Assembly: GCA_964542585.1 (NCBI GenBank)
Contig: CAZIUI010000024.1
Span: 1 to 36,762 of the forward strand
Reading direction: 5' to 3'
Length of the DNA: 36,762 nucleotides
DNA from: CAYYUA01 sp964542585
GTDB lineage: Bacteria > Bacteroidota > Bacteroidia > CAILMK01 > CAYYUA01
The position numbers and the translations under genes are program-made. This document shows, in pieces, positions 34,822 to 36,762 of this stretch. Each line of letters opens with the position of its first letter. Position 1 is the stretch's first letter. Under the pieces are notes generated by a model that saw only the letters and a list, made by a program, of their open reading frames with translations, ran no database searches and was not told where the DNA came from.

Positions 34822-34829
34822 TACTTTTG
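34822..34829 (+). promoter_or_regulatory. Candidate Bacteroidota -7 element for the UPF0175/PIN module
   Basis: TACTTTTG, exact TAnnTTTG match, 52 bases before the antitoxin ATG at 34882. If used, transcription would begin near 34836. Confidence 0.38.
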
Positions 34830-34881
34830 GAGTCATGAAAAACTATGAACTAGCAGAACAGGTTGTCTTCAAAAAATTTAA

Positions 34882-35166
34882 ATGATGCGTGATCTTCACA
34901 TTAATTTACCAACATCATTTGAAGATGCGGTTCATCTGACTGAGGCGGAATTAGCTGATCATATCCGTTTGATGGCTGCCTTAAAGATGTTTGAACTAGG
35001 GAAAATATCAGCTGGTAAAGCAGCTGAGTTATCCGGGATTTCCAAAGCCGATTTTTTCAAGGCTTGTCACCGCTACAAAGTAAGCGTTTACAATTATCCT
35101 GATGAAGAAGTAGCAGGAGAGGTTGCTAATGATGTAGCTTCTATTAAACGCATAACCAATCATTGA
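34882..35166 (+). CDS. UPF0175-family antitoxin
   Basis: 94-residue protein of the UPF0175 family, the usual antitoxin partner of DUF3368 PIN toxins. The central LMAALKMFELGKISAGKAAELSGISKADF segment (residues ~30-58; key GKISAGKAAEL) is the family signature and a helix-turn-helix. The N-terminus INLPTSF is typical. There are two adjacent ATGs (34882 and 34885). The stop overlaps the TTG start of the toxin by four bases, indicating coupled translation. Confidence 0.87.
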   Translation: MMRDLHINLPTSFEDAVHLTEAELADHIRLMAALKMFELGKISAGKAAELSGISKADFFKACHRYKVSVYNYPDEEVAGEVANDVASIKRITNH

Positions 35167-35657
35167 CTGTCATAGCTGACACAGGTCCTATCATTGCGTT
35201 AGCTAAAATTGGTAAACTTAGGCTGTTGGCATCCCTATTTGGAAACCCAATATGTATACCAGGTTGGGTTTACAGGGAATTAATGGCTCGAGTGGGTGAT
35301 GAAGGTGATGAGATCGATACCGGATTAAGCGATTATATTCAGGTTGTTGACCCAACCCTTGATTTTTCTAAATTATTAAATGAGCACATACGTCATTTAG
35401 GTAAAGGGGAGCGAACGTCCCTGTTATTGGCCCATCAAAATATGCCAGAATCGTTACTCATTATGGATGATAAGGCTGGAAGGAAGTCCGCTAAAGCTTT
35501 GGCAATTCCTATTACAGGTTCTGTTGGTGTTATTATTATGGCAAAAAGGAAGAATTTAATAGGATCCGTGGGTGATTGTCTGATTACAATGAGGCAATAT
35601 GGTTATTGGTTATCTGATAGCATTATTTTAGAAGCGAAAAAGAAAGCTGGCGAATAA
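35163..35657 (+). CDS. DUF3368 PIN-domain toxin
   Basis: 164-residue PIN-like nuclease of the DUF3368 type, predicted to cleave RNA and to be neutralised by the upstream UPF0175 protein. The acidic active-site set is visible: D6 in VIADTGPI, E39 in VYREL, E83 in KGERTSLLLA, and D102/D103 in LIMDDKAGR. Start is TTG at 35163 within the TTGA overlap with the antitoxin stop; a later start would remove D6. The role in growth arrest is family inference. Confidence 0.87.
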   Translation: MTVIADTGPIIALAKIGKLRLLASLFGNPICIPGWVYRELMARVGDEGDEIDTGLSDYIQVVDPTLDFSKLLNEHIRHLGKGERTSLLLAHQNMPESLLIMDDKAGRKSAKALAIPITGSVGVIIMAKRKNLIGSVGDCLITMRQYGYWLSDSIILEAKKKAGE

Positions 35658-35999
35658 TTCCGGATTCATCCCTCAACCACAAGGTAAACTTTCTAATAAG
35701 TGATCAAGTCTGGAGGCTGGCCTATTCATGGTTACCCTCGTGAGATAAAGTAGAGAAAAGGCATTCGTTGATGAAAACAGTGGATTCTTAAAATTAGCAT
35801 TTCCTCAGAGATATGATACAGCCGCGCTTAAAAAGCCAACTTGCTATGTTAATTGTGTAATTAAAAACTTCCTTACTATTGCCTTACCACACCAATGAAA
35901 AAATTATTAGCCAAAAATTTTTCTCTGTCAGCGTCTGATAAATTGCCGATGTTGGACCATCTTGTTTTGCCGTCAAGCCTTTACCAGTCTCCTTTTCAT
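35658..35999. other. 342-base gap between toxin-antitoxin modules
   Basis: No complete gene. On the minus strand 35876-35980 is an open stretch of about 34 codons without ATG (including DGKTRWSNIGNLSDADREK) that reads like a protein fragment. A plus-strand ATG frame at 35895 (about 46 codons) runs over the Doc 3' end and looks spurious. Nothing is recognised in 35658-35870. Confidence 0.5.
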
Positions 36000-36350
36000 C
36001 TATGTTTTGATTTTTTCAATGTCCAACTCTCCTTCTGAAATGCTTATTACAAAATCGTATTTTTCACTTTGGTCAGCTTGGATGTCATAACCGGATTGTA
36101 ATGAGAATAGTCGCATTAGTACATAACCGGTTCTTTTATTTCCGTCATGAAATGGATGATTGATCACAATGCTCTCCAAAATAGCAGCCGCTTTTTCAAG
36201 TGGTGTCGGATATAATGCTTTTTTTTGGTCAAAAGTCGCTGAAGGTCTATTAATGGCTGCTTCTAATGCTGGTAAGTCACGAACGCCCGATAATCCTCCA
36301 AACCTCTCAATGAGGATGTTATGAATTTTTAAGACTTCATCTTTTATCAT
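36000..36350 (-). CDS. doc: Doc-type Fic-domain toxin
   Basis: 116-residue Fic-fold protein of the death-on-curing type. The active-site motif HPFHDGNKRTG spans residues 65-75. Lys replaces the second glycine of the canonical Fic HPFxxGNGR motif, as in Doc, which phosphorylates EF-Tu instead of adding AMP. GGLSGVRDLPALEAA and FDQKKALYPTPLEKAA are further Doc-family segments. The ATG at 36350 overlaps the stop of the antitoxin gene by one base (TAATG). Toxicity and target are inferred from family. Confidence 0.9.
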   Translation of the reverse strand: MIKDEVLKIHNILIERFGGLSGVRDLPALEAAINRPSATFDQKKALYPTPLEKAAAILESIVINHPFHDGNKRTGYVLMRLFSLQSGYDIQADQSEKYDFVISISEGELDIEKIKT

Positions 36351-36535
36351 TAAGCCAATCGGTCCAGCAGTTCCTTATCCTCTTGGAGGATTTGTTTCAA
36401 ATTTCTGGACATTTCACCTATATCGGAGGAGATTGATTTGACTTCATTTAAATAATCCAGAAGGTCACGCAGCGATTCTTCAGGTATCTCATCCAATGCC
36501 TGCTGAATTTCCGCTTTTATTTGCTCTTTTGTCAT
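36350..36535 (-). CDS. Probable antitoxin of the Doc module
   Basis: 61-residue acidic helical protein encoded directly upstream of the Doc toxin with a one-base TAATG overlap. The N-terminal half (IKAEIQQALDEIPEESLRDLL) resembles DUF2281-like antitoxins; the C-terminal LKQILQEDKELLDRLA helix would fit the toxin groove. It lacks the Phd/YefM DNA-binding signature that normally accompanies Doc. Assignment rests on position, size and overlap. A near-match -7 element (TACTTTTA on the minus strand) lies at 36588-36595. Confidence 0.72.
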   Translation of the reverse strand: MTKEQIKAEIQQALDEIPEESLRDLLDYLNEVKSISSDIGEMSRNLKQILQEDKELLDRLA

Positions 36536-36601
36536 AAATGAAGGTTTTGCTGTACGTTACGCATTTTTAGCGGATTTTGTTCTTTAATAAAAGTACTTGG
36601 T

Positions 36602-36762
36602 CTACCGAATCACCGTCACCTGCCCGTCATAAGTCTCTCGACTGCCATCTTCACTTGTGATGACTAGCTGGTAGTGGTAAACGCCCTGAGGGACGAGTTC
36701 TCCTTGATAGGTGCCATCCCACTTTTCACCTGTTGAAGTGCTGAAAACCTCCTCACCCCACC
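36602..36762 (-). CDS. C-terminal end of a type IX-secreted protein (type B sorting domain), partial
   Basis: The minus-strand frame enters from the right edge and stops at 36602, giving 53 visible residues beginning WGEEVFST. The pattern WDGTYQGELVPQGVYHYQL, then DG and a final YDGQVTVIR, is that of the gliding-motility-associated / type IX type B C-terminal sorting domain. The parent protein would be exported across the outer membrane by the type IX system and would be much larger. Nothing can be said about its main function. Confidence 0.82.
   Translation of the reverse strand, partial: WGEEVFSTSTGEKWDGTYQGELVPQGVYHYQLVITSEDGSRETYDGQVTVIR

Noticed and set aside
34835..34885. 16-codon leader ORF (MKNYELAEQ...) whose TGA overlaps the UPF0175 ATG
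   Set aside because: Its ATG lies about at or before the transcription start implied by the -7 element at 34822-34829, so it is unlikely to be translated; too short to support otherwise.
35895..36035. Plus-strand ATG frame of about 46 codons (MKKLLAKNF...)
   Set aside because: It runs over the Doc gene on the opposite strand and shows no family likeness.

Overview
The window looks like a chromosomal segment of a Bacteroidota bacterium, probably Cytophagales-like; the lower rank is inference. Supporting signs are a type B sorting domain of the type IX secretion system at the right edge, recurrent TAnnTTTG -7 elements upstream of genes, an ileS - DksA-like - lspA run, a Bacteroidota-style single-subunit succinate dehydrogenase cytochrome b ahead of sdhA and sdhB, and a bacterial geranylgeranylglyceryl phosphate synthase. 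Most of the window is housekeeping. I see no rRNA, tRNA, CRISPR array, intact insertion sequence or phage.

Layout. 1-2824 (+): the 3' part of ileS, a DksA/TraR-like regulator and lspA. 2994-7757 (-): pyruvate carboxylase, a small coiled-coil protein and a YeeZ-like NAD(P)-binding protein. 7960-9867 (+): a lipoprotein M1 aminopeptidase, followed by about 570 bases of non-coding DNA with dispersed-repeat copies and a possible gene remnant. 10440-13219 (-): trmB, queA and a GGGP synthase gene. 13518-16913 (+): B12-dependent ribonucleotide reductase, closed by a clear rho-independent terminator. 17139-21173 (+): sdhC, sdhA, sdhB and a TPMT-family methyltransferase. 21261-24099 (-): gcvT, a four-helix-bundle gene, comB and a 3-methyladenine DNA glycosylase, probably one transcript. 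24258-25671 (+): a Crp/Fnr regulator and a methyltransferase. 25676-33036: accessory and envelope genes (sulfotransferase-like protein, small membrane proteins, beta-barrel candidate, sugar-dehydrogenase-like lipoprotein, glycosyltransferase, TraB/GumN protein, two exported unknowns). 33204-34760 (+): an acyl-CoA carboxylase beta subunit. 34882-36535: two toxin-antitoxin modules, UPF0175/PIN (+) and a Doc-type Fic pair (-). 36602-36762 (-): the end of a type IX-secreted protein.

The metabolic genes fit together: pyruvate carboxylase feeds oxaloacetate to the TCA cycle, succinate dehydrogenase works in that cycle and the respiratory chain, and a propionyl-CoA-type carboxyltransferase would feed succinyl-CoA. 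GcvT supplies one-carbon units. TrmB and QueA modify tRNA.

I found no wholly new system. The points most worth a second look are comB, whose conserved N-terminus lies upstream of every ATG, GTG or TTG and next to a four-helix-bundle gene; the Doc toxin paired with a short antitoxin that does not resemble Phd; the composite repeat cluster near 10.0-10.35 kb; and a sharp GC shift inside the M1 peptidase gene.
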